Positions 19,474-27,413 of a DNA stretch of 64,000 nt are shown here, one piece after another. The DNA lies in assembly GCA_963708625.1 (NCBI GenBank), contig CAVPSV010000004.1:558001-622000 (forward strand), in the 5' to 3' direction. The notes beneath the pieces were generated by a model that was not told the origin of the DNA, ran no database searches, and worked only from the letters and a program-made list of their open reading frames with translations. Made by a program: the position numbers and the translations under genes. The stretch comes from DASXIF01 sp036498145 (GTDB lineage: Bacteria; Actinomycetota; Actinomycetes; Mycobacteriales; Jatrophihabitantaceae). Every line of letters starts with the position of its first letter. Positions within the stretch are counted from its first letter, which is position 1.

Positions 19474-19898
19474 GTGCCCAAATGTTTGCTGCCACGCAAA
19501 GTTCCCGCAATTCTTGCGATTGCAATTGTCCTTCTAGGTACATTCATCGCACGCACGCAATCCGCCCGAGCAGATACGGCCGGTAGTTGCCGCACTGCAG
19601 GGACCGGAGGCGGTAACACCGTATGTACTATGTTCACCGGCTCCGGCCCAGTGGAGGCTCCAATGTCTACGGCTATGTTGGTGAGACATCAGAGCGTCCA
19701 GGGACTAATCTAACAACAGTCGTGTACCAATGCGTCGGAACCACTAGCCGCGGAGTTCTGGCCGCCAGCCACAGTAATCCGACAAGTCACAAGCCTGTCG
19801 CGGGCGGTCATTACTATAGAACCTGCGCCTCCTTCGACAATTATGCGGGCCAACACATTGTGAACTATTGCGATGACTTTGTCGCCGTTCCGACATAG
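19474..19898 (+). pseudogene. Small secreted Cys-containing protein, frameshifted
   Basis: The first frame encodes a signal peptide (VPAILAIAIVLLGTFIARTQ, cleavage near ARADTAGS) and then a Cys pair region CRTAGTGGGNTVCTMFTGSG. Near 19646 the frame changes and the protein continues as SGGSNVYGYVGETSERPGTN, ending in YYRTCASFDN and IVNYCDDFVAVPT. Adding one C in GGCCC joins them into about 141 residues with four or five Cys. The gene is AT-richer than its neighbours and overlaps the start of sco1 by 26 nt. The family is not known to me. Confidence 0.5.
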
Positions 19899-20559
19899 CG
19901 GCGTGCGAACGCGTCTAGCTTTGTTAGCGGTCGCTGTGTCCGTGGTCGTGGCGGGCTGTGGCGCTCACGCTGGATCGGCATCGTCTCGGCCGGGTGATCT
20001 GAGCGACAAGGACGTGGCGCACTCTCCCTACCAAGGGCTGGGCATGGATCCGCCACAACCGCGCCCGAACTTCATCCTGACCGATACGTCGGGCAAGTCT
20101 TTTTCTTTCGGAAGCACAACATCCGGGCATCCGACATTTCTTTATTTCGGATACACCAGCTGCCCGGATGTATGCCCGACCACGATGGCGGACGTCCGTA
20201 GCGCGATTTCCGCCCTGCCGGTTGCGAAGCAGCGCGGGGTGGACGTCGTGTTCGTCTCGACCGATGTCGTCAACGACACGGCCTCGGTTGTCAAGGAATG
20301 GTTGACCAACTTTTCGAAAGGAAACGCGGCACATTTCGTTGGCCTACGCGGTGATCGGCAGAACGTCGATACCGCCCAGGTACTGGCGCACGTAACACCT
20401 GCCGAGGATGACGGGCATACCCACTCCGCGCAGGTTCTGCTCTTTGGCGCGAACGATTATGCCCCGGTGGAGTTCCTACAAAGCAATACCGAGGACGCGG
20501 AAATGGCACACGACTTGAAGATCGTGGTAGACGCCGACGCCACGCCCTCCGCGCATTGA
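19873..20559 (+). CDS. SCO1/SenC-family copper-binding lipoprotein
   Basis: A 228-residue thioredoxin-fold protein for copper delivery to cytochrome oxidase or for thiol-disulfide exchange. The signal ALLAVAVSVVVAGC gives a lipidated Cys, PNFILTDTSGKSFSF opens the fold, the copper site CxxxC is seen in FGYTSCPDVCPTTM, and the third ligand His is in DDGHTHSAQVLLFG. Codon 18 (19924-19926), inside the signal peptide, is TTA, a codon scarce in this genome. The next genes, on the opposite strand, also encode exported redox proteins. Confidence 0.9.
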   Translation: MTLSPFRHSGVRTRLALLAVAVSVVVAGCGAHAGSASSRPGDLSDKDVAHSPYQGLGMDPPQPRPNFILTDTSGKSFSFGSTTSGHPTFLYFGYTSCPDVCPTTMADVRSAISALPVAKQRGVDVVFVSTDVVNDTASVVKEWLTNFSKGNAAHFVGLRGDRQNVDTAQVLAHVTPAEDDGHTHSAQVLLFGANDYAPVEFLQSNTEDAEMAHDLKIVVDADATPSAH

Positions 20560-20602
20560 CGGCATTCAGACGACACCGTCCGGCGAATGTGGCGACGGGC
20601 GA

Positions 20603-21247
20603 TCAGGACGGGTCGTCAGACTCGGCGGTCATTTCCTCTGCCCAGGCGGGGTGCTCTTCGCGTGCCCACTTCAGAGACACGCGACCGGTGCGCATACCGC
20701 GCCGCGCCTCGAAGTCCCTGAACGCGAAGTAGATGTGACCGAGGACCAACAGTCCGAGCGCGAGGGCGAACCAGTCGTGCACGAACGTCGCCCCGGTCCG
20801 CCAGCTGAGTCGCACCAAACCGACGAAGTACATGATCGTGCCGGTGCCGAGCAGCACGAGTATCGCGCCGGCCGACAGAGCCGCGTTCAGTTTCTGTCCC
20901 GCGTTGAACTTCCCCACCGCGATCGCGCCCGCACGCCGGTCGCGATCCCGCAGCCATCGCCAGTCCGCGGGCACGAACCGATTCAGCCGACCGAGGTCGT
21001 TGCGGTAGGCGCGCGAGATCAGTCCCAGCAGGATCGGTACCGGCAAGGCGAATCCGCAGTAGACGTGGATCAGTTCGATGATGTGCCGCCGACCCACGAG
21101 AATGGCGAACGAACCGTTGTACAGGATCGTGGCGGTCACCAAGCACACGATCATCAGCACCGCGACTGTCCGGTGCACGATGCGTTCGGCGCGCTCGAAT
21201 CGCCGGATCGACGGCGTTGTTTGCTCGGGCGGCTTCGTTGTCGTCAT
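20603..21247 (-). CDS. Di-heme cytochrome b561-type membrane protein
   Basis: A 214-residue membrane protein with four hydrophobic helices: TVAVLMIVCLVTATILY, LIHVYCGFALPVPILLGL, AGAILVLLGTGTIMYFVGL and FVHDWFALALGLLVLGHIYF. Histidines in helices 2 and 4 (and HRTV before helix 1) are placed to bind heme. This is the layout of formate dehydrogenase gamma/cytochrome b561 subunits. It follows the molybdopterin oxidoreductase gene by 3 nt, so it probably carries electrons between the quinone pool and that enzyme. Confidence 0.8.
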   Translation of the reverse strand: MTTTKPPEQTTPSIRRFERAERIVHRTVAVLMIVCLVTATILYNGSFAILVGRRHIIELIHVYCGFALPVPILLGLISRAYRNDLGRLNRFVPADWRWLRDRDRRAGAIAVGKFNAGQKLNAALSAGAILVLLGTGTIMYFVGLVRLSWRTGATFVHDWFALALGLLVLGHIYFAFRDFEARRGMRTGRVSLKWAREEHPAWAEEMTAESDDPS

Positions 21248-21250
21248 GCG

Positions 21251-21943
21251 CTAGTTCTTGATCGAACCGTTGATGCCGTAACCGCGGTTCTCCCAGTAGC
21301 CCGGAATCTCATCGCGCGTGAGTTCGATCCGCGAGAGCCATTTGGTGCTCTTGTATCCATACATCGACGCCGCGTACATCCGCACCGGACCGCCGTGGTC
21401 ATGCGTGACCGGCCCACCCAACATGCTCAGCGCGATGATCACGTCGGATCGCCGCGCCTCGGCCAGCGTCAGACTCTCGGTATAGGTGCCGTCGAAGGAA
21501 TAGAACCGCACCGCGGTGGCGTCCCCCGTCGGCAACGCCCGGTCCAGCACCGACGACAGCGCCACGCCACTCCAATGCACCTGTGGCACCCGCCAGCCGG
21601 TCACGCATTGGAAGTCGCGCACGAAGGCGGTCTGCGGCATGGCCTGCAACTCGGCGAAGGTGTACGTCGCAGGTTTGGCCACCAGACCGGACACATCGAG
21701 CCGATACGACGCCGCGGCGCGCTTGGGCACCGAACCGGTGACCGAATAGAACCGAAAGGTGTCACCGAGCGGGAACAGCCCGAGCAGTCCGGTCGGATCC
21801 CGGTATTCGAGCGGAGCCAGATTCCGGGCCAACACGTTCTGCAGCCGATTGCCGCCGAGCACACCAGCGACGCCCAGAGCGGCCAGTCCCAGCACCGTCC
21901 GACGTCCGATCGGTGTGCCTGCGGACTCGCCCTTCTCAGCCAT
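21251..21943 (-). CDS. Tat-exported molybdopterin oxidoreductase (sulfite oxidase/MsrP family)
   Basis: A 230-residue enzyme with a twin-arginine signal (GRRTVLGLAALGVAGVLGG). The molybdenum ligand Cys is in VRDFQCVTGWRVPQVHWSG, and FDGTYTESLTLAEA and HDHGGPVRMYAASMYGYKS are the usual pterin-binding stretches. It is close to YedY/MsrP, which reduces methionine sulfoxide in periplasmic proteins, and is paired with a cytochrome b subunit as MsrP is with MsrQ, though the partner here is of another family. Substrate unknown. Confidence 0.87.
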   Translation of the reverse strand: MAEKGESAGTPIGRRTVLGLAALGVAGVLGGNRLQNVLARNLAPLEYRDPTGLLGLFPLGDTFRFYSVTGSVPKRAAASYRLDVSGLVAKPATYTFAELQAMPQTAFVRDFQCVTGWRVPQVHWSGVALSSVLDRALPTGDATAVRFYSFDGTYTESLTLAEARRSDVIIALSMLGGPVTHDHGGPVRMYAASMYGYKSTKWLSRIELTRDEIPGYWENRGYGINGSIKN

Positions 21944-21969
21944 TTCTCATCGCCGAACCTGCCGCGGCA

Positions 21970-22161
21970 TCAGCGCGAGCCACCCCGTGCACCGACACCC
22001 ACCAATCCCAAGCCGACAAGCATGATCACCGGGCCGGCCGCGGACCAGAACGTCGTGTTGCTCATCGCGCTGCCGGTCAGGACTCCGACACCCTGCAGGG
22101 TGAACACCAGCCCCGCCGCAACAATCAGGACGCCAACCGCCACGAGACCTGGCTTGCGCAT
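21970..22161 (-). CDS. Small two-helix membrane protein
   Basis: A 63-residue protein with two hydrophobic helices (LVAVGVLIVAAGLVFTLQGV and AAGPVIMLVGLGLVGVGA) joined by an NTTFW loop. Similar short proteins are common and unnamed in actinomycetes. It lies 26 nt upstream of the molybdopterin oxidoreductase gene on the same strand and may be cotranscribed. Function unknown. Confidence 0.65.
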   Translation of the reverse strand: MRKPGLVAVGVLIVAAGLVFTLQGVGVLTGSAMSNTTFWSAAGPVIMLVGLGLVGVGARGGSR

Positions 22162-22333
22162 GACGACGCCCCTTTCACCTTCATCCTGTCACGATCGCGC
22201 TACCACGGCCGCGTGCTCGACGTGCCGCCACTTCGACTGGCGAACGGCACACGTGCCCGGCACCCTTAGCTAGCTTGATGTTCGGCTAGAGGACCCAAGG
22301 CCGAACCGGTGGCCGCAGCGGAGGTATATCAGC

Positions 22334-22630
22334 GTGTGGACTTCGATCCTGTACTTCTTCGGCATCCACTTCTACGGATCGACCAGCCAGTGGTACAACT
22401 TCTGGTCCGGCTTCGGCAGCGACCTGGCCGAATTCACGATCGTGTTGGCTCTGATCGCCGCGTACCGCAGGCACAACTGCCATGTGAAGCGCTGCTGGCG
22501 CCTACAACGGCACGCCGTTGAAGGCACTCCCTACATCGTGTGTCGCAAGCACCACCCGACGATCGCCAACGACGCACCGACCGCCGAGCAGGTACGCGAC
22601 GCGCATCGGGCCGCACACCACATCGCGTGA
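22334..22630 (+). CDS. Small membrane-anchored His/Cys-rich protein
   Basis: A 98-residue protein, start GTG. It opens with WTSILYFFGIHFYGSTSQWY and a membrane helix (LAEFTIVLALIAAYRR), followed by a basic tail with CHVKRCWRLQRHAVEG and IVCRKHHP, where Cys and His could bind a metal. I have a sense of related proteins in actinobacteria and their phages but cannot name a family. Confidence 0.6.
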   Translation: MWTSILYFFGIHFYGSTSQWYNFWSGFGSDLAEFTIVLALIAAYRRHNCHVKRCWRLQRHAVEGTPYIVCRKHHPTIANDAPTAEQVRDAHRAAHHIA

Positions 22631-22632
22631 AC

Positions 22633-22681
22633 GATCGGACGTCCCATCGGCTGACGATGAACGCCCGATCGACGTCCGATC
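22633..22681. terminator. Inverted repeat between convergent genes
   Basis: GATCGGACGTC (22633-22643) and GACGTCCGATC (22671-22681) pair perfectly over 11 bp around 27 nt. It fills the gap between the preceding plus-strand stop and the mfd stop and probably stops transcription from both sides. No U-run is visible. Confidence 0.5.
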
Positions 22682-25600
22682 AGGGTTCGGTCACGGTCTC
22701 CAGCAGTTGCCCGCACCACGCCAGCAGCGCGACGTCACGCAACGGCTCGCCGCCGAACTGAGTGAGCGCGAAGGATCCGTCCGGCTTGACGACGCCCTTG
22801 GGTCGCGGCACTGAGATCGTGGCGACGGCCGGTTTGTACACCGCCCGGTCATAGAGCCGGGTCAGCCGCAACTGCGCCGACTCGCGTAGCTGCACCGGCG
22901 TGATCCGCACCGACTGGCCCTGCAACGACACCTCGGTGACACCCAGCTTGCGGCACAGCACCTTGAACCGGGCCACGGCAAGCAGGTTCTGCACCGGATC
23001 CGGCAGCGGCCCGAATCGGTCCAGCAGCTCGGCGCGCACCGCGTCCACCGCGTCCTCGGTGGTCGCCGACGCCAGCGAGCGATAGGCCTCCAACCGCAGC
23101 CGTTCACCGGGCAGGTACTCCACCGGCAGGTTCGCGTCCACCGGCAGGTCGACCCGGACGTCGGCACCCTCGGCCTCGGTCGCCTCGCCGCGGAAGTCTG
23201 CGACCGCTTCGCCGACCAACCGCACGTACAGGTCGAAGCCGACGCCGGCGATGTGGCCGGACTGCTCGCCGCCGAGCAGGTTGCCGGCGCCGCGGATCTC
23301 CAGATCCTTCATCGCCACTGCCATCCCCGCCCCCATCTCGGTGTGCTGCGCGATGGTGGCAAGTCGGTCATATGCGGTCTCGGTGAGCGGACGCTCCGGC
23401 GGATAGGTGAAGTACGCATAACCACGTTCCCGGCCGCGCCCCACCCGACCGCGCAACTGATGTAGCTGCGACAGGCCGAACATGTCCGCCCGATCCACGA
23501 TCAACGTGTTCGCGTTCGGGATGTCCAGGCCGGACTCCACGATCGTGGTCGCCACCAGCACGTCGTACTGCTTCTCCCAGAAACCGATCATGATCTGTTC
23601 CAGGGCGGACTCCGGCATCTGCCCGTGCGCGACCGCGATCCGCGCCTCGGGCACGATCGCGGCCAATCGCGTGGCCGCGCGGTTGATCGACTCGACCCGG
23701 TTGTGGATGTAGAACACCTGGCCGTCGCGCAGCAGTTCGCGCCGTACCGCAGCCGCGATCTGACGCTCGTCGTAGGCGCCGACGAACGTCAGGATCGGGT
23801 GCCGCTCCTCCGGTGGTGTCAGGATCGTCGTCATCTCGCGGATCCCGGTGAGCGACATCTCCAGCGTGCGCGGGATCGGCGTGGCCGACATGGTCAGCAC
23901 GTCCACCGCGGTACGCAGCGACTTCAGGTACTCCTTGTGCTCCACGCCGAAACGCTGCTCCTCGTCGATCACCACCAGACCCAGGTCCTTGAACCGCACG
24001 GTCTGTTGCAACAACCGGTGCGTACCGATGACGATGTCCACGCTGCCGTCCACGATGCCGGCGAGCACGGCGTCGACCTCGCGGTTCGGGGTGAAGCGGG
24101 ACAGCTCGCGAATGTTCACCGGGAACTGCGCCATCCGCTCACCGAAGGTCTGCACGTGCTGGTGCGCGAGCAACGTCGTCGGCACCAGCACCGCCACCTG
24201 CTTGCCGTCCTGCACCGCCTTGAACGCAGCTCGCACCGCTACCTCGGTCTTGCCGTAGCCGACGTCGCCACAGATCACTCGATCCATCGGCGACGGCTTC
24301 TCCATGTCGGCCTTCACCTCGTCGATGGCGGCCAGCTGGTCCGGTGTCTCGACGTATGCGAACGCATCCTCCAGCTCGCGCTGCCACGGGGTGTCCGGCC
24401 CGAACGGGTAACCCTTGGTGGCCATCCGGGCGCTGTAGAGGCGAATCAGCGCGGCGGCGATCTCGCGCACGGCCTTGCGCGCACGGCCCTTGGTCTTGGC
24501 CCAGTCCGAGCCACCCAGCCGGTTCAGCGTCGGCGACTCGCCGCCGACGTAACGGGTGACCTGGTCGAGCGAGTCCGTCGGCACGAACAGACGATCAGGC
24601 GGCTGCCCGCGCTTGGCCGGCGCGTAAGAGATGATCAGGTACTCGCGCTCGCCGCCATTGATGGTGCGACGCACCATCTGTTCGTACTTGCCGACGCCGT
24701 GCTGCTCATGCACCACGAAGTCGCCGGGCTGCAGCTGAATCGGATCGATCGCGTTGCGCCGGCGCGACGGCAGCCGGCTGGCGTCCTTGGTGAGCGAGCC
24801 GCGCTGGCCGGTGAGGTCGGACTCGGTGAGGATCGCCAGGCGCAGCGATGTGGCGACCAGACCGCCGTCCAGGTGGCCGGTGGTCACCTCGACGATCCCG
24901 GCGGCCAGTCCCGCATCCGCAGTCAGCCGGGCCGGCACCTCGGCCGCACCGAGACGCTCCACCGCCCGCTCGGCCGAACCGTGCCCGTCGAACACGAGCA
25001 CCACCCGCCACCTGTCCCGCGTCCAGCGACGCAGGTCCGACATTGCGGACTCGGTGTCGCCGCGATACGCGGTCGCCGCCTCGAACGCGCTGGTCACCGC
25101 ACTCTGATCGGCCTCGCCGGCCAACTCTGCGTCGGTGCGCAGCTGGGTCAACCGCCACCACGGCAGGCCCAGCTCGACCGCGCGGGCGTGCACCGCGTCC
25201 AGCTCCCACAACGACGCCGAGCCGAGGTCCACCGGCGCCCGGCCGCCGCCGGCCGCCGCGGCCCAGGACGCGTCCAGGAACTCCTGCGAGGTGCGCACCA
25301 GGTCCACGGCGCGGGACGCGACCCGCTCCGGATCGCACAGCAGCACGTGTGCGCCGGCCGGCAACTCCTCGAGCACCAGCGTCAACTGCGGCACCAGCAC
25401 CGGCGCGAGCGCCTCCATGCCCTCGACGGCCTCACCACGGCTGATCGGGTCGAGCAGCTCGGCCAGTTCGGGGTACTCGGCGAGCAATTCGGTGGCGCGC
25501 GCCCGCACGTCGTCGGTGAGCAGCAGCTCGCGACATGGCGGTGCCCACAGTCCGTGCTCGGCGATCTCCAAGGACCGCTGGTCGACGACTTTGAAGTAAC

Positions 25601-26255
25601 GGACCTCCTCGACGTCCTCGCCCCAGAACTCGACACGCAGCGGGTGTTCTTCGGTCGGCGGGAAGACGTCCAGGATCCCGCCGCGGACGGCGAAGTCACC
25701 TCGACGCTCCACCAGGTCCGCGCGGCTGTAGCCGGCATTGACCAGCCGGGCGACGACAGCTTCGAGCTGCACCCCGGTGTCGCCGGCGCGCAGCTGCACC
25801 GGCTCCAGGTCGCCGAGGCCCGGCACCTGCGGTTGCAGCAACGAGCGCACCGGCGCGACCACCACCGACAAGGGCCCGCTGGCGGGATCGTGCGGGTTCG
25901 GGTGCGTCAGCCGGCGCAGCACCGCCAGTCGCTGCCCGACGGTGTCGGCGCGGGGCGAGAGTCGCTCGTGCGGCAGCGTCTCCCAGCCCGGATAGACCGC
26001 GACGCTGTCCGGCGGCAGCAGGCAGCGCAGCGAGTCGACGAGCTCGTCCGCCTCCCGGCCGGTACTGGTCACCGCGAGCACCAGTCGCTGAGCGCGCACG
26101 GCCAACGCCGCGATCTCCATCGGCTGGATCGCGGCCGGACCGCTTAGCGTGAGCGCGGCCGCGCCGGCCGAGGAGACGGCAGCGATCAGTGCCGGGTCGC
26201 CGGGGTTTGCCACATCGCCGAGGGCGGCGTCGAGCACGCCGGACAGGCGGGTCAT
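22680..26255 (-). CDS. mfd: Transcription-repair coupling factor Mfd
   Basis: A 1191-residue DNA translocase that removes RNA polymerase stalled at lesions and recruits UvrA. Seen in order: an N-terminal UvrB-like module (AVYPGWETLPHERLSPRADT, RGGILDVFPPTEEHPLRVEF), the polymerase-binding CarD-like domain (DFVVHEQHGVGKYEQM), the helicase core with Walker A ICGDVGYGKTEVAVRAAF, DEEQRFGV, SATPIPRTLEMSL and VESGLDIPNANTLIVDRAD, QLRGRVGRGRERGYAY, and the C-terminal TRCF domain. Full length for the family. mazG lies about 4.5 kb downstream in the same direction, with unrelated genes between. Confidence 0.98.
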   Translation of the reverse strand: MTRLSGVLDAALGDVANPGDPALIAAVSSAGAAALTLSGPAAIQPMEIAALAVRAQRLVLAVTSTGREADELVDSLRCLLPPDSVAVYPGWETLPHERLSPRADTVGQRLAVLRRLTHPNPHDPASGPLSVVVAPVRSLLQPQVPGLGDLEPVQLRAGDTGVQLEAVVARLVNAGYSRADLVERRGDFAVRGGILDVFPPTEEHPLRVEFWGEDVEEVRYFKVVDQRSLEIAEHGLWAPPCRELLLTDDVRARATELLAEYPELAELLDPISRGEAVEGMEALAPVLVPQLTLVLEELPAGAHVLLCDPERVASRAVDLVRTSQEFLDASWAAAAGGGRAPVDLGSASLWELDAVHARAVELGLPWWRLTQLRTDAELAGEADQSAVTSAFEAATAYRGDTESAMSDLRRWTRDRWRVVLVFDGHGSAERAVERLGAAEVPARLTADAGLAAGIVEVTTGHLDGGLVATSLRLAILTESDLTGQRGSLTKDASRLPSRRRNAIDPIQLQPGDFVVHEQHGVGKYEQMVRRTINGGEREYLIISYAPAKRGQPPDRLFVPTDSLDQVTRYVGGESPTLNRLGGSDWAKTKGRARKAVREIAAALIRLYSARMATKGYPFGPDTPWQRELEDAFAYVETPDQLAAIDEVKADMEKPSPMDRVICGDVGYGKTEVAVRAAFKAVQDGKQVAVLVPTTLLAHQHVQTFGERMAQFPVNIRELSRFTPNREVDAVLAGIVDGSVDIVIGTHRLLQQTVRFKDLGLVVIDEEQRFGVEHKEYLKSLRTAVDVLTMSATPIPRTLEMSLTGIREMTTILTPPEERHPILTFVGAYDERQIAAAVRRELLRDGQVFYIHNRVESINRAATRLAAIVPEARIAVAHGQMPESALEQIMIGFWEKQYDVLVATTIVESGLDIPNANTLIVDRADMFGLSQLHQLRGRVGRGRERGYAYFTYPPERPLTETAYDRLATIAQHTEMGAGMAVAMKDLEIRGAGNLLGGEQSGHIAGVGFDLYVRLVGEAVADFRGEATEAEGADVRVDLPVDANLPVEYLPGERLRLEAYRSLASATTEDAVDAVRAELLDRFGPLPDPVQNLLAVARFKVLCRKLGVTEVSLQGQSVRITPVQLRESAQLRLTRLYDRAVYKPAVATISVPRPKGVVKPDGSFALTQFGGEPLRDVALLAWCGQLLETVTEP

Positions 26256-26382
26256 GGGGTGATTGCCCTCCAGAGTGCAGCACTGATGACCCCTGCCCGA
26301 GAAGACGGGAGGGGTATAGGTCCAGGTTACGCGCTCGGCGCGAGGCGTCAGGCGCCCTGCGTACGGGGTTGGCAGCCGCGCG

Positions 26383-27357
26383 TTATGCGCCCTGCGCGAA
26401 GCGCCAGGCGTCGTCGATCATGGTCGGCAGGTCGCGCTGCGGCGACCAGCCGAGCAGCTTCGCCGCCAGTTCGTTGGACGCGACCAGCACCGGCGGGTCC
26501 CCTGGCCGGCGGCCGGCATCGACCGCCGGCACGCCTGTGCCCGTCACGGCCGCGACCGCGTCGAGCACCCCGCGCACCGAGTAGCCGCAGCCGCTGCCCA
26601 GGTTCACCACGTGGTGCTCGCCCGGCTCGCCGAGTTCGAGCGCGCGCACATGCGCATCGGCCAGATCGACCACATGTACGTAGTCGCGGATGCACGTCCC
26701 GTCCGGCGTCGGGTAGTCGGTGCCGTAGACCGACAGCGGTTCGGCGTCGCCGGTGGCCGCTCGCAGCGCCAGCGGGATCAGGTGCGTCTCGTGCCGATGT
26801 CGCTCGCCGTAACCGCGACCGTCCGGTAGCTGCAGTGCGCCGGCGACATTGAAGTAACGCAAGCTGACCGCGACAAGTCCGTACGCGCGGGCGAAGCCGG
26901 TCAGGGCATGGTCGATGGCCAGCTTCGTCGCGCCGTAGGGGTTGGCCGGCGCGGTCGGCGCGGTCTCTTCGATCGGCGCCTGCGCCTGCGCCGAATACAC
27001 CGCGGCGCTGGAGGAGAAGACGATCCTGGCGACGCCGTGCGCACGCATCGCCACCAGTAGCGCCAGCGTGCCCAGCACGTTGTTCTGCCAGTAGCCGCCC
27101 GGGTCGGCGATCGATTCGCCGACGATGGATCTCGCGGCGAAGTGCAGCACCGCTTCGGGTTGCAGCTGCTCGAGGACGGCCCCGACCGCGTCGGTGTCCT
27201 GCACCGAACCGGGCACGAATCCCGCGCCGTCCGGGACGGCATCGCGGTGCCCGGTGGACAGGTCATCGAGCACGGTGACCGCATGCCCGTCGGCGAGCAG
27301 GCGTGCGGCGACCACGCTGCCGATGTAGCCGGCGCCGCCGGTGACCAGGACCCGCAT
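26383..27357 (-). CDS. galE: UDP-glucose 4-epimerase
   Basis: A 324-residue extended SDR that interconverts UDP-glucose and UDP-galactose for cell-wall and capsule sugars. NAD-binding motif VTGGAGYIGSVVAARLLADG, the Ser/Thr in IVFSSSAAVYS, the catalytic YGATK (Tyr and Lys), and GTCIRDYVHVVDLADAHV. It is divergent from ppc with 56 bp between starts. mfd lies upstream in the same direction, 127 bp away, but not clearly in one operon. Confidence 0.95.
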   Translation of the reverse strand: MRVLVTGGAGYIGSVVAARLLADGHAVTVLDDLSTGHRDAVPDGAGFVPGSVQDTDAVGAVLEQLQPEAVLHFAARSIVGESIADPGGYWQNNVLGTLALLVAMRAHGVARIVFSSSAAVYSAQAQAPIEETAPTAPANPYGATKLAIDHALTGFARAYGLVAVSLRYFNVAGALQLPDGRGYGERHRHETHLIPLALRAATGDAEPLSVYGTDYPTPDGTCIRDYVHVVDLADAHVRALELGEPGEHHVVNLGSGCGYSVRGVLDAVAAVTGTGVPAVDAGRRPGDPPVLVASNELAAKLLGWSPQRDLPTMIDDAWRFAQGA

Positions 27358-27413
27358 CGGCTCAGTCTGCCCGGCCGGGTGATGCGAATCCTGTGATCAG
27401 GAAGACTGGGGCG

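Noticed and set aside
23625..26147. An 840-codon open frame on the plus strand
   Set aside because: Antisense to mfd, whose motifs are all on the minus strand; composition is His/Arg/Gln-rich noise.
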